Assembly: GCA_047967505.1 (NCBI GenBank)
Contig: CM106539.1
Source of the DNA: Dipteris shenzhenensis
Lineage: Eukaryota > Polypodiophyta > Polypodiopsida > Gleicheniales
DNA: 64,000 nt
Reading direction: 5' to 3' (one strand)
The notes under the pieces are model-generated. The model did not search any database. It worked only from the letters and a program-made list of their open reading frames with translations, and was not told the origin of the DNA. Positions 1-13,218 of this stretch are shown here, in pieces (position 1 is the stretch's first letter; each line of letters begins with the position of its first letter). Position numbers and translations under genes: made by a program.

Positions 1-3000
1 CCAATCCTTTTCTTTCCTTAAATTTTTAATAAAGTTCAGCTCAAACCAATGGAGATATAAGTTACACCATAGGGGTGACCAAGAGAATCCCATGGGTATA
101 CCTGAGACCTGTTTGTAAACCTGGTCTGCTAATCTCAAGTGCATGTTTTCTAGGAGCCACATATTGAGCATAATACACTCTTGTTTTGACCAAGATGTGA
201 GGGTCTTACTGCTTGTATGGCTCCATGAAGCTTTTTTCCTCTTCCAGTTTAGATTTAGATACCGTTTTCTTTTCTTGCTATATGCCATGATAATGATTTC
301 TGATATAATCTTCTTTAAACCATATCTACATATCTCAATCAAATAACATTGAAAGATTCAAAATCGTTAGATTCATTCCTTCAAGGAGCCCACAGATAAT
401 ATGTTCAAAGCTATTTATTCACTTTAATTAAACTCTTCAAAGCTTCCAAAAATCCCATCTATCTTTCATGAAACTTTCAAAAATCCCTTATATTCCAAGT
501 TCTCTTACTTCCATCATAGCAGATTACAAATGCATATTATAGAAAGGAATATCAATATAATTAGTGCCGGATATAAAGTTTTTATGGCATAAGCTAACAT
601 ATAATATTATAAGGAGACACAAGCTGCCCCAAATCTGTCATCACCATTCATCTTCACCAAAAACCCTGATGCAGCCAACTGTGTTGACAAAAAATCTGTG
701 AACCAGGGTATACATATGAACTCCAAAAAATTTCTTGAGTTCTACCAAAATAATTATGAGTGTGGTAAAGCCATATATAGCCAGCTCCTAAGTCGAAGCT
801 CTCAGTCTAATCCAAAGGATGTATGCAAAAGTAGTAATATTGTAGGATAATTAGAGGTGTTCATCCATCTTGCCAGTAGTAGTTGATGTGCCAGTGCGAT
901 AATCAAAAACATTCGTCTACAAATCTGGTTGAGAAGTGTGCCAACTCACCTGCATCCATCCACACAAAGGACAAGTTAGAATCGGGACCTTTAAATGTGG
1001 GACTGTAGGCCTCCATGCTGGCACACAGTTGTTGTCCATGTCCCTCAACTTAACTTGCAATAGTTCATATTTTGGCACTTGAACCCCCAGAAAAATGAAT
1101 GATAACAGAAACATTCAGTAAATAGCAATAAAAATTATGTCAATAAAGAGTACACATTAGAATGGCACTTGTGCATGCCATTTCATATCCACTTACAGTT
1201 GACAAGGGACACAATCATCATTGTGCCAAGTTTCTCTCACTAGTAAGTAGGAAAAGGACATCTTCATATTAAATTTCTATCCAAGTTTCTTATAAAATGC
1301 AACATACGAAAACTTTAGCTCAGTAGTAGGGAAGTTAATCATTCAATGTCTGTCTTGTAATATCTTCTGCCATATAATGCATTCATCACATCAAATTACA
1401 AAAACTTATTTCAAAAGATACAATCACAACTCCAAAATATGTACATGTAAATCCACTATACCCAAGGGGTTTTGCATATAATAATGGTTGGAAGGTAACA
1501 AATATCCTGGCATCATCAAATGGATTCCAGAGTCATGATCAAATAAGCTCTTTATTAGCAATCCGCAAACTATTCTAAGCAGCACTATGGGGATTTCCCA
1601 GCTCCAATCTTCTGGGAAAATGTAGTAACTTTTCCTCTCTGGTTTTTTGTTCATATCGTTCAACCATAATATCATGTAGTACAAGGGTAGTGGTGTAGTG
1701 TAGCTTGAAGGAGGCATCTCGTGAGATCCGGGAAGCTAGTGTACTACATTTTACTCTCCCTCTCGGGTTCATGCAAGATGATCAGGTTGAGTGAAACCTC
1801 CTCATAAAAAGATGTCGATCCCTTCTATTTGTATAGCGATTGCTATATAACTGCTTTCCAACTAATTATCTCAGAATCTGCGTACTTCTGACGGGGGTCT
1901 CTTCACAACAATCGGAAAATAATGTGTGAAAATTAATTGCGCCAGTGTCTGGTCAACAGAGAAAAAGTGATCTTCCTCCACACCTCTCAAGCTATCTTAC
2001 CTGGGGTTGTATTCCCATCTGCATCCCTCATCAATCATCGATATGTTTTCGTGATGATGGGATACATGGGGTCTAACTGGTGCTCGGATATCCTAGGGTA
2101 TATAATGTACCCTCATCCTTGGGTGGTCATCCTTAGGCCTGGGCGTATTTTGTTCATTGGCAAGACCGTTCCAAAACATTATTTACGTTTACAACAAAGA
2201 CTTGCCTTTTACCAGAGGCTGGTTTGTATAACCAACACGCTTGCTTATCCTCAAACGTACTTCTAAAATGACATAAAAGGTAGTCGAAACCATGTTCCTA
2301 TGCCGCATTCGTTATAGTATCCGTCTTGCATGAGTTCGATATGCTTCACTATGGTCCATATAGACCCTCTACTAACCTCTATGCCCTCTACTAACCTCTA
2401 TGCTACCGGACATCTGAGACCGTATTATGTACATGTTCGGGTATGAGGTGCTAACTTTTTTGCTGGAGGGCTCGCCTTCTGTCTCTAGTAGGTCTCTGCA
2501 TACCCCCTCTCCAACAATAAACGAAATATACGTGCGAAAAGCTTAATGGCTCAAATCCCCTTCATCGCTCTGTCTAGAATCTTAATCGCATTCACACATA
2601 CCTCTCAATATACCTTCCTCTATGTACTACAGTCCCGTTCTTATGTTCTCGTAGTCTTTTGACTAGGCGTTAACAAATCAGGCTAATAATAGGAAGCACT
2701 CTGTCATCCCATATTTATGAAAGTGTTGGGACTTTTGGTTGCCATTGATCACAACTAAGCCTTGCTAATTGGTCATGATCACAGTGGCGTTTTGAAATAC
2801 CTGTCCATCTCTCAATTGTGGTCACCAGAACAGAGAAGTGGAATGTATTCTATGTGGATAAAGCGTGGGTGATTATCTAACTAGAGCGATATTTCTATGG
2901 ACGTAATTGCAAAGCACCCTATGGCCATTTAAGGGCTCACAATAAAACATTTTGCTCAACATATTGCGGAACGCGGCTACCTCAACATTTGCTATGTAAA

Positions 3001-4050
3001 TGCATCACGTATCGCAAGCTTCCCTAGAATATCACGTTGAATAGCAATCAAGTCAGAGAACCAATGTGTGCAAGGTGGACGCACTCCAGGGGTCTCTCAG
3101 GTAGGACTGAGGCAGAAGTTGGGTAGGAGGTGTCTCCCCATTTCATATAATCCAGCATTCAATCGTATCGGAAGGGAGGAGTAGTCGTTCCTCTCCAGGT
3201 GTACAAGGGGGAGCTCATTGTGGCAATCCAGAATTTCATCGCTCCTCCTTTTGTAGCACGCTATTCAATGGAGGTTGTTATGCTATAATATTTCGATGCA
3301 ACGTAGCAAGGGAAGATCTATGGCACTCATCACTTCTGTGTTATATGGCATGGGAAGCTGTAAATTTTTACTTTATCTCGGTTGTATAAGTCAGCTAGTA
3401 CTTCAAGGTTGCTTGCAAACCTGTGGGAGGTCCATTAGTAATCGCACGTAGTTGGTGCAGGCTCTTCACGTTTCTTGGAGCTCGCATCCAACTCCCGGAC
3501 CTTGCTCAGTGTTCCCAGTTCTTTCTCGCGTGTGTTCCCTTTCTCTTCACGTTCTATAAGTTTGAGAATGGTGTTTATTTCACTATCCTGCGCTAGTTTT
3601 TCCTTTGGATGCCCTATTTTTTGGGGGATGGGAAAGATGCTTCATCTAAGGAGGTCTTTTGGTACTCTTCAACATTAATTCTTGGCTACTTTTTTTTGTT
3701 GTCTCGGTCAGTGAGAATCTCTGGTCGCCACAATCTCAAGTTCGGTCGTAGTGCGGTATCTATTGGAGTCTAATCAGTTCCCTATTGTCAATATTTACAA
3801 TGGTAAGGTCGAATAGGGACTCCTACTAATGTAATATTCGAGTTATTACGTTCATTGCTAAAAGTAGGGGCACATTCTCACCACTGAAATTTCAACTACA
3901 AGGAGAGCCCAAGATAATACCAAAACATTGCGTTCAATGCATCACGCAAGGTTGAGATATGGGTAATAAAACAGATGACCTCCTGAGAGTACGGTGAAAT
4001 GCCTATGGATAAGTGATGGTCTTTAAACTTGGGATCCCCGCCTGCTTGGC
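1..4050. other. Spacer without a recognisable gene
   Basis: I see no gene family here on either strand. Open frames are all under about 110 codons and resemble nothing I know. The only small structure is a 19-bp unit repeated head to tail at 2364-2382 and 2383-2401. On the minus strand at about 3470-3690 a short frame is rich in Lys/Glu and could be the relic of a coiled-coil protein, but it is too short and isolated to call. Confidence 0.6.
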
Positions 4051-4054
4051 GCAT

Positions 4055-4300
4055 TAGTGTTTCCCCCCCCCCCAAAGAAAGGAACCTTCTATTAATGCTT
4101 GAAAGATTTCATACAAGACAGCAGCCTCGAAGGTGCTGAGTACGAAAAAACTCGGAAAAGGCTGAAAGAAAGAAACCGGCTTGTTCTAGAGAAGCCCAGC
4201 TCACTGCCTAGGGGATCTTTGGAATTGGGGCTAACAGCCAAGTGGGGGGACTATACAGCGAGCGAATCTCTCGCGGAGTGAAGATTTAGAAAACACCTGC
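4055..4300 (-). other. Possible 3' end of a minus-strand LINE
   Basis: Read on the minus strand, this stretch runs through a low-complexity segment containing 'attaatagaaggttcc' and ends in a G run (C11 at 4063-4073 on the plus strand). It resembles the 'attaata..' tails of plant L1-type elements, such as the one at 21.1-21.26 kb here. There is no coding support and no target duplication was found. It may simply be part of the 5' region of the plus-strand LINE that follows. Confidence 0.2.
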
Positions 4301-4435
4301 AGACCAAGCCTTGCAGAAACGAGGACGCCTCTCAATAGTTGCGCTGGAGCATGGAGTCCCATGCTCCCAGGTGGACTGTAGAGTGTAAATGATATCCTGC
4401 CAGATGGCAACCAAGGTAGCCGAGGGTGGAACCGG

Positions 4436-5441
4436 GTGCTCTCGCATCGACTAGCGTTGAGCCGATGCTCTTCGAGACTGAAAATGGTCAGTCTTCTGCT
4501 TCTTTCGTGGAGATTACTAGGAGTGTCTCGAAGCGTTCAACTTGATTCAGATTGCATGCTTGGAACACAACCTACCATCAGGAAGAGGGAGGACTGTGGC
4601 TTCTTCATGCTTTTTATGGGACGTATTTTGACGGAGGACGAGTTTCCCAAATGGTTCTATTCAACTTATCAAGGGAAGTGCATGCTGGAAGACTCCAGGT
4701 TCGTTGGTGGAAGCTTCTTTCAAGCAATAGTTTGCTTGGCTGAGCATGATTGGATTGTTGCTAGCTCAGTGGGTTATTGCAACAATTTGGTATATGCTTT
4801 TCTTTGGACAGCTCCTTTTACACCTGAAGAAGTGCTTCAGTACGAGTGCCTGGTCTGGATCCAGTTCTCGAATATTAGCGAACTGCTGGCTGGAGAGCTT
4901 GAGAAGATTTCTTCGCTACTACTGGGGAGGGTTCTTTACATTCTGCCTTACCATCTCAAGAGATCTTCACCTAGAGTGTGCATCCTTTGGGATAAGAGAA
5001 AGGATCCTCTAGATGGCCGTGAGCTTCTTCTACCTAATGTATGGAGTCTTTTCACTGAAGTCTGATTTGATAATGCATGTTACTGATGCAAGTGCAGTGG
5101 ACATTTTGCCAGGAGTGCCCTTCCAAGAGAAGCGCGGACAATACATTGCCTGATTGTCGCCTCCTCAAAATGGTGGCAAGGAACGCGAGAAAGAGAGAAG
5201 GCCTGGCAAGAACATCGAAGGACCTTCTGACAAGAGCTCAGAGCTTCACAAAGGAGGTGACTTGGGGAATCGAAAAGAGATTGAGACAGATGACCCTTCA
5301 CGGACAGATAGATTGGGCATATATGTGCTGGAGATTGTAACCGTCAAGAATGCTACCTGTCGGAAGCTATCAAAATTAGGGGCACATGGTTGCCGGAAGG
5401 TGATCGAAAGTTATCGGAGCTACGGGCACATGATCAGATAG
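4436..5441 (+). pseudogene. LINE ORF1 (DUF4283-like, zinc knuckle), decayed
   Basis: ORF1 proteins of plant L1-type LINEs bind the element RNA. One frame (4436-5065, 209 codons) shows the DUF4283 pattern: a GSFFQAIV segment where family members have GFF/GRGFF, then YAFLWTAPFTPEE, VWIQFSN, a KISSLLGRVLY stretch and RVCILWDKRKDP. A shift near 5065 leads to a zinc-knuckle relic at about 5077-5120 (C-Y-stop-C-K-C-S-G-H-F-A-R-S-A): the second spacer position is a stop and the last Cys is Ala. A charged Lys/Glu-rich tail continues to about 5440. The endonuclease of the same element follows on the same strand. The true start is not identifiable, and 4436 is only where the open frame begins. Confidence 0.7.
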
Positions 5442-5954
5442 AGATGCAAGTTCCTCAAAATCCCATGTGGCAGCTTTTCATTCGCTATCCGTTGCTTGCC
5501 TGAGGCTACTTGCCTTTGGAGTACGATATGCTGGGACAGGCAGCATGATACACCTTTTGGTAGCTTTTCAATAGGCTTTTTGTAGCCACGTCAGCTTGAA
5601 GCTACCGGATGGAGGTTGAAAGTAAATAATGTGCCCAGGGTGAGAGAAGACCAGAGTCTCAAGCTCTGGTAAAGATACTCGAGCTCGTTCTCAGAAATAG
5701 ACAGATACGTAAGCTGTTCCGACTGACAGAATTAATCCAAAAAATAGGGGAACTACTGCAGCACGGAGATTGCAGAATGATGTGGCTGTCATGCAGAAGA
5801 GGTTGCCAACGAGGCAAATCCTAAGAAAGAGACACTTCAAAGTGTCAAAGGGAAGGCCAGAAAGGAGTTGTCCTTTGTCAATGTTTTTGCACCACTTTCT
5901 GAGGAGATGGACCATGAATTTGTGGATACGGATGACTAATATGAGCTCTATCAC

Positions 5955-6770
5955 ACCTTCTTCGATCATGATGTCATGGAATGTTAGAGGCATTTGCGCC
6001 TACTGGAATCAGACTGCAGTTAAGAAGATAGTTAAGAGGCACAAGCCCCATGTACTGGCTCTGTAGGAGCTAAAGACTAGCAGTGACAACGTAACAGCTC
6101 TCCAAATGTCCGGACGGCTATCAAGTGGTTATTAATTGCCCTTTTGTTGGGAAAGGTGGTACTACATGTTTAGTTCGGAATGATCTGGTTATTCAATCAT
6201 TGGTGTTGAATGAGGAATGGGAGTTCATTCCGATTGAATCAGAGTTTCAAGGGGTTTCTTTCTATGTATTGTCAGTTTATGCGTCCAACTTCTCAAATCG
6301 GAGAACTTGTTTGTGGAAAAGTCTTTAGTAGATCCAATGGATAGATCGCATGAAGGGAGTGAGATGTCTAGACAGGAATGTCGAGCATGGACTAGGCCCT
6401 CTGGGAATTGCTCATTTGCAAATTGGACCAGCCTCGAGGCTCTGAAGACGTTGAGATGTTTTACCTGGCATAATCATCATGGAGATAATATATGGAGAGC
6501 AGCACGGCAGGATAGAATCTATTTCATTGAACAAGCTTGGTAGATTGAGCCTATTAATAGTTCATGGTAAAATCCTAGTTGACTCGGTGTTGTCGGATCA
6601 TCTGTTGATAACGATCATGTTTGAGTTGGCTGACGCTCCTTCTACTACGAAAGGACCTATTCTAATTAAGTTCAACACCGTGTTTTTGATGCAGCCCAAG
6701 TTTAATGAAGCTGTTCAAAAAGCTTGGAGCTCTATAGAGATTAACTTCTCAAGCCCTCTGTGAATGCAAG
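5955..6770 (+). pseudogene. LINE ORF2 endonuclease (EEP/APE-like), decayed
   Basis: This is the N-terminal endonuclease domain of an L1-type ORF2, which nicks target DNA for target-primed reverse transcription. It opens with MSWNVRGI (5968 on), the usual start of the family. The catalytic Glu segment reads L-stop-ELK at 6060, so a Gln codon has become TAG just before the Glu. Further on are GGTTCLVRNDL, a LSVYASN segment, FTWHN and the terminal SDHLL motif near 6595. Frameshifts separate these at about 6120, 6310 and 6560. Homology stops near 6770 about 55 codons past SDH, where a different LINE begins. The RT of this element seems to continue at 12.5 kb. Confidence 0.8.
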
Positions 6771-6929
6771 CAGATGAAAAGAATGCTTCTCGGATTCGTT
6801 CCTGCCTCCTCACATCTCTGGTGAAGAACCAAGTGACCCAACAATTCCCCTGTTGCTTAAGGCCGGTGGAACTCTACCTCTTCCAACATTTGAGTAGAAG
6901 ACAGCTTCCGGCCAGAATACAATCCCGGA

Positions 6930-8403
6930 CGACATGAAAGTGCTGAAGTCATGACCGAAAAGATTGGTGCAGTAGGACAAGGGGGGTTCCTCCCAGGAGC
7001 AGCAGCCCCCCCTCTGAAAGAGAAAAAGGTGGATCAACCACCGCCGATCAAGGAAGAAGTGAGCCTGCCACCCCCAAAAGCCCCGATTAGCACCCCTCCC
7101 CAGGTGGTGTTGCAACAGAAGAACATCCCTTGAGTGTTTAGCCAGCAAGAGACTCAGCAACAGGAGCGCATGCAAGAGGAACGAGACACCCTTCCCCAAT
7201 GAGCATGGTAAAACAGAAACCTAGAACGAGTTTGGATCAGTCTCAAGAACATTTGGAATGGCACAAAACTTACAAGAAAAGGGAAGCCAATCTGATGGAA
7301 AGGAAGAGTCTAGGTACTTGTGTCTCCGCTTTCAAGATTCATCACGACTCTGTTAAATGGCTGGCCACTCATGCGCTAATAGGTTCCATTTCTGGCACAA
7401 GACCCCCAGCTCTAGTCATTGAAACCTGGGCGAGATCCAGCTGGGTCAAGAAAGGGCTCATGGTCACCAATGTCAGATTCCTAGGAAGAGGGTTTTATGT
7501 TTTCCTCTCTGAAAAAGAAGAGATGGCCCAAGCTGCTCTCAGCCAGAGCGTCTAGACCCTGAGAAACCAGCCTCTATACTTGGAGGTTGTTGGAGCCTTG
7601 GTCCCTAGACTTCTCCCTAGACAGACAGAGATCTACCAAGATCCCTATTTGGGTTGAACTACTGATATACCTCTTGCTCTGTGCAACCAAGCTGACAGGC
7701 TACGTCAGGATCTAGGGGAGATAGTTGGATTTGAGAGAGAACAATTCATCAACCCTGGAGGAAACCCACAGGTTTACATCAAGATGGATCTGGCCCTGGA
7801 ACTCCCTCAGACTCTGGTTTTACTCAATAGGAATGGTACAGTCACAAGAATCTACCCCATTCCTTCTTTCTGTGTGGTCAAGCTACACACATGGCAAATG
7901 ATTGCCCTCTGGAGAGGACAAAAAAAAAGAACTCTCCTCCTCCCCAGCCCTAGCAAGAGAATAAGCCCATTTGGGTGGTGAAGGAAACCAAGAAAGCGAG
8001 AGCTGTCCAGGAAAAAACTCAGGAGGAGGTCAAGACAGACACAGGGGAACCCAGTAAAGGAGACAATGTTAAGGATCCTATCCTTTCAAAGGATTCCTTT
8101 GATGCCTTAGTAGACAGAAAAATAGAGGATTGGATAACGCAAAACCAAGAGGGGTTCAAAATTCAACCTAGATGGTCCTCAGATTTTGAGAATGAGATCA
8201 ATCAAAATGATGACATGTTGACAGAGAATGGTGAGAACCACTCCTCTGAGGAAGAGCTCCCCTGTCCTGTCACTGTTGAAAAAGATTTCAAAGTCAAAGG
8301 TAAAGCAACTGGTCTTCTACAAAATAAGAGAAGACTATCACAGATAAAAAAAGTCTCACCTCAGGTCAAGAGGCCACCTCAAGGGCCAAAAAAGGGAAAG
8401 TAG
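6930..8403 (+). pseudogene. Second LINE, ORF1 (DUF4283-like), decayed
   Basis: This nucleic-acid-binding ORF1 is unlike the copy at 4.4 kb, so it comes from another LINE family. It starts with a Pro/Lys-rich leader (6951-7133) and then a DUF4283-like core (7199-7555). The core contains TNVRFLGRGFYVFLSEKEE, close to the RFLGRGFF pattern of the family, and is followed by LRNQPLYLEVVGALVPRL. Several in-frame stops (7134, 7553, about 7654) interrupt it. A last open stretch (7975-8403, 142 codons) is hydrophilic and Lys/Glu-rich, as expected for the ORF1 C-terminus. ORF2 follows within about 40 bases. No zinc knuckle was identified. Confidence 0.65.
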
Positions 8404-8439
8404 GTCTTTCACCAACTTTTCCGTCCCTCCAGGAAGTGA

Positions 8440-11400
8440 AAGTAACTGGCCAAGAGCTTGAGAAGAGACTTCTCTCTGTGGACAAAAGAAGAACCTGGTA
8501 CTAACCCTTCATGAAGAGGGCAGAGGGGGCACTGCCCTTGGAATACTCTCTCACTACAAAGGAGTAATCAGTGAATGCACCCATGATCGATCTAGATGGG
8601 TTGCCCTTAGGTGCATCATAAAAGGGATCTCCTTCAATGTAGTCTCTTTATATGCTCCAACAGGCACCTGGAGTAGTATCCAGATCAGGGACTTTCTTTC
8701 TTAGGGGGAGACAGTATCCTCCTAGGAGACTTTAACATGGTTGAATCTTCTGGAGACAGATCACTTGGCAAAGGATCTGTCTCATTAGAGGAGCAGAACT
8801 GCAAACTTGGGAGAGACTGAAGGACTCACTTCAACTAGTGGAAATAGGCACCGTTTCTGACTTCACCTAGTGCAATAGAAAAATTGGAGACTGCGGGAGA
8901 GAGGCCAAATTGGATAGATGCTACCTCTCCCAAGGAATACTTGACCTAGCAATCAGCACCAAGCCTCAAAACTTCTCTACCCTTTCTCTTTCAGACCACA
9001 AACCAATCCTTGTTTAGTGTGACTTTGGTAAATGAAGGAGGTCCCCTTCATGTTTCAAAGCTGACCCTAAGCTTTTTGAACTAAAGACAGTACAGACTCA
9101 AATAACAAACATCTGGTCTCATGCCTTCTCTTCTCAAAGTTCTGCCTCTGACTCATGTTTAGAGGTAGTCCTAATGACCCAGGAGACGCTCGAGAGCAAG
9201 AAAGAACAGAGTAGCTGTGAGAGCCCACAGGATGGAAAGGATTAAAATAACTATTGAGGCTCTCTAAAACAGTGTAAGACAAGGAGACCTAGCTACATAG
9301 ACTGATTTACTCCTTGCCAAGGCAGAACTAAGAAGACAGGAACAGGTGAAGATGAAGGCCTCTAAGGTCTACTCCTTGCCAAGGCAGAACTAAGAAGACA
9401 GAAACGGGAGAAGAAGATGGACTCTAAAGTCTACTCAAAGACGGGTGAGTTGGCAAAATAGATAGACCTACCCCTAAAACGTTTAGGCTGATCAGGAGGA
9501 AAAGGACACTAGAAGAAATCCCCCTACTGAGAAAAGAGGATCATTCTCTCACAGCTTCTGAACAAGACAACCTTGAGCTAATCCAACAACACTTCCAAAA
9601 TTTACTCTCCACCTCTAGAAAGGAATATGCACAAATGTTGCAAGCTAGGGAGAGATGTAGATAGGCCAGAAGCAAAGCTATCTAGAAGTTTGAAAACCTT
9701 TACCTAGACGAACCTTTCACCCTGAAGGAACTGAAAGCTGTTATTGGCGTTATGGCTGATGGGAAAACCCCTGGGGAGGATAGCCTACACATTGAGTTTT
9801 ACAAAATCTTCTGGCAAGACATAGGCCGCTATCTTCTTAAGCTCTGAGAAGAAAGCCTCTTGCCCTCCCCACACATGTTAATTGAGGTGTTATCAAGTTA
9901 ATTCCAAAAGGAGGTGACAGGAAAATACTAAAAACTGGAGACCTTTAACTGTGCTAAACTGCAGCTATGAGATCTTTGCCAAGGTCCTGACACTAATGAT
10001 CCAGAAGAGAATGGACTCCTGGATTCTCCCTGAACAGAAGGGCTTCATCAAAGGCAGACACCTTTTGGAAGCCATTGTCAGCCTGTGCGAAGCATGTGCA
10101 TATTCCAAGGATACAAAACAAGATATCTGCTTCCTAAAGGTGGACTTAGACAAGGCATATGACAGACTTGATTGGGACTTCATTATTCAGACCCTCCAAG
10201 ACCTTGGACTAGGCCAGGGCTTTGTCACCTATTTTAAACTTTTATGCCTCAGCAAAAGTCTGCGTCAATGGTCAGATGACAAAACGCTTCCTTCTTAAAA
10301 GATTAATAAGGCAAGGTGTCCACTTGCTCCCCTACTTTTTGCTATAGTAGATGACTCACTAGGATGGCTGCTGAGAGACCAAGTGAAAAAAGGTGCCCCT
10401 CAAAGGTATTGAGCTCCCTTCTTGTAAATGCTTGATCACACAGCAATTTGCTGATGACACAACACTGACTCCCAGAAACACTCCCTAGGATGTCACAGCT
10501 ATCCTAGAATGCCTCGAAATTTCTGCAATCCTTCAGGTTCTGTGATTAATCACACCAAAATAGGATACTCCATCCTTTCTGGAGAACAACATGCCACTCT
10601 AGCTCAGCTTGGCTGCCACAATATCCCCAAGGGCACTATCTTCATATTGTTGGGGATCCCAATGGGCTTTGAAGTCTCCATGAAGGAAGGTGGGACTGGT
10701 TCATGGTCAGGTTCAGGAAAAAACTAGAGAGATGGAGGGGTTATCAAGCCAACTTGACAAGAAGGAGAATGGTTCTTAATCATTGCATCTATCCTAATTC
10801 CATCTTCCACCTATCCTATTGGTGTCCCTCTGCAAACTGCCTTGGATAGCTTTCCCAAGTTATGCAGCTCTTCCTGTGGGGAGGAAACAACAATGTCAAA
10901 AAGATATCCAAAGTCAAATGGGAATTTTGTATCATGCCAAAAGAGGAACGGGGCTGGGAGTAGTGGACATCCAAGCCTCTAAACTAGCTGCAACTTGGAT
11001 TATCAAAGCCTGTTCTGAACCCCAGTAAGGACTGGGCACGACTCCTCCTAAGGAAACTTCCCTCTGTCAGACCCATCAGGGCTCCTAAATGGAAGGGATA
11101 CCCCAAACTCTCTACCTTGTGCAATCCACAAGCCTACACAACTAAAGGAAGCCCTCTCTGGAAATCCATGTAGAAAGCTTTTGAGGCCATCAAAGCTAGC
11201 ATTATATTATCTGGCAAAGGTGCCTTCATAAACCTAGACTCAATTTGGGTGTCAACTATCATTAGGTGCCCCCTCTCTCTTGCTTGGACTTTAACAGGGC
11301 CAACTTCTTGTTCAAAAAGGGGCTTCGAAGCTAGGGCCAACTCTAGGTCACAGGTGAATTCAGATAGAAGACCTCGTACGAAATCATAATAGAATTTAGA

Positions 11401-12080
11401 TTAACAAACCAAGACCAACATCTTGTCATCATCATGATACAGAATTGGGATTGGGACACTGTCTAGAATGGGAACACTATCTTGGTGTACTGGAAAGAGT
11501 TCACCTCAATCAACTCCCCCATCTCCTACCTATACCCACCCCAAAGCAGGACATGGAGGAAATCTCTAGGGTTTTAAACAAGAGATGGAACACCTCTAAT
11601 AGCGAATACCAATGGAAAAAACATCTGGGATAAGAGGATACCTGGAAAAAACTATGTCCTTCTCTGGCTTATCCTTCACAAAGCAATGTGGACAAACAGC
11701 AATGTCTTAGCATAGGTAAAGGTGATGGTCAATGCAAAAGATTCCTAGGAAACAGAGAGGATATCTTCCACATTTTTGTTTCTGTCCAACTGCTAGAATT
11801 GTCTGGAAGGTAGTCCAGATAAAACTAGGGGAACTCGTCAATTGGAAATCTATACTTCTAGGTGATGCATAGAAAACTAAGCAGAGCACTTGGATACTTG
11901 TTAGAGCACAGTCACTGTGGCTGATCTGGGTCTCCAAGAACAACTTGCAGTTTAACAACCTTCTGATTAATGCATAGGAAGTCTTTTGCAAGTGGCTTGA
12001 CAAATTCAGTTCCAAAGACAGCTTACCTTCATGAAAATTTTGTTTAACCAGCAGGACTAACTTACTTTTGTCATGAGCAG
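8440..12080 (+). pseudogene. Second LINE, ORF2 (endonuclease-RT-zf-RVT), decayed
   Basis: This ORF2 polyprotein of an L1-type LINE is recognisable throughout but full of stops and shifts. Endonuclease motifs: GGTALGILS (about 8525), VSLYAPTGTW (8640), GDFNMVESSGDRSLG (8719), LDRCYLSQG (8912) and SDHKPIL (8993). RT motifs: WRPLTVLNCSYEIFAKVL (9938-9980), EQKGFIKGRHLLEAI (10033), VDLDKAYDRLDWDF (10141), RQGCPLAPLLFA (about 10305-10345) and the active-site FADDTTLTP at 10447. A zf-RVT-like tail with CPTARIVWKVV and WLIWVSKNNLQFNN is visible at 11770-11950. Stops such as TAG for Gln/Trp fit C-to-T decay of a methylated copy. The element sits between two pieces of an older LINE. Confidence 0.8.
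9309..9432 (+). repeat. 62-bp tandem duplication inside the LINE linker
   Basis: The sequence starting 'actccttgccaaggcag' at 9309 recurs at 9371. This gives two adjacent copies of 62 bp with scattered mismatches. It lies between endonuclease and RT, in a poorly conserved part of ORF2. Confidence 0.8.
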
Positions 12081-12495
12081 GCATAGGAACAGCTGGACCT
12101 TGACAGGTTGAACTACAATGAAGCCTACTTCCAACTCATCAAGGAGAGAGAAGAACATGAGAGGAAGGTTTTTTATTGTTGCAATATCTAGATTGCATGA
12201 CAAGGCAGCAGACAGCGCACTCATTTCAATGTCAAGCTTGAAGAACAGTGAACCTCAATGATCTCCTTTGCTGTGCAAGTTTTCGGGTCACCACCATGAA
12301 GTTCTCCAATCTCCCCACCCTGAAGTTATCTGATGATACCACCCTGATGTCTACTGATGTAACAACCTTTTGGGTTTTTTGCTGATATCCCACTCCTGTA
12401 GAACTATGTGAAACTCATAAATCTTTCTATATAATCCAAAATATCTTTTCTCTCCCAATGAAAGAACACAATCTGGCCTCAGGTGGTTAGAGGAG
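12081..12495 (+). other. Second LINE 3' UTR-like region
   Basis: No coding motif is visible after the zf-RVT tail. Alternating short frames here look like the untranslated tail of the second LINE. No poly-A tract and no clear target-site duplication mark its end. The older LINE resumes near 12.5 kb, so the boundary is set by where that homology starts. Confidence 0.4.
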
Positions 12496-12499
12496 GGCG

Positions 12500-13218
12500 A
12501 TCGCCCTTCGACTTTCTTTTCTAAGGCTATTTGAGAGAAGACGATTACGTAAAATATTTCATTCATACAAGATAATGAAGGGAGGCTTGTGTATGGTGAT
12601 GAAAATATTGCTAAGGTTTTTGCTGCTCACTTGTCTAGTATTGCAAGGACTCAACCACATATTCAAAGAGATAATGAGGAGTGGTTGGAGACCTTCTTGA
12701 CTAATATGCAGAGAGCTGTCTATCCCTATGAAGCGGATCAACTATAGTGACCTTTCTCCCAATAAGAAATAAAGTTTACTATGTTTTCTATGGTGAAGGT
12801 AAAGCTTTGGGATGAGACAGCTTTCCTATTGAGATTTTTCAGCACTTCTGGGACCTTTGTGGGAATTATTTGACAAGATTGATCGACTCGTGTTGGCGCA
12901 AAGGCCAACTGCCTAGAAGACTCAATACGGGAATCATCAAATTGATCCCTAAGGGCCAAAATAGATTACTTGTTGCAAGCCTCATATTATACACGAGTGA
13001 CAGTACAGTTTATCAAAGGAAGAAATATCCAAGATGCTATTCTTAATGTTGTTTTGGCAGTTGACTATGCAATTCTCAGGAATGAAAGGTTTATAATGCT
13101 AAATTTAGACTTGGAGAAGGCATATGACAGAATAAGTTGGGGATTTATTCTTGTCACAATGCAGAGGTTGGGATTTGGTGAAACTGATTGACTAGAATGC
13201 TACTCTCTACCTTTAATG
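12500..13218 (+). pseudogene. LINE RT, first half (older element resumed)
   Basis: The linker before RT is visible in DNEGRLVYGDENIAKVFAAHLSS (about 12568-12640). RT fingers/palm motifs follow: IKLIPKGQNRLL (12938), FIKGRNIQDAILN (13012), MLNLDLEKAYDRISWGFI (13098) and MQRLGFGETD (13158). The last readable residues (LLSTFN, about 13200-13217) sit just upstream of the breakpoint. Stops and one-base shifts are frequent. The part of RT that should come next (QGCPL and the FADD-like active site) is absent here but present at 20.72 kb in the same orientation, so this is probably one element split by later insertions. Confidence 0.75.
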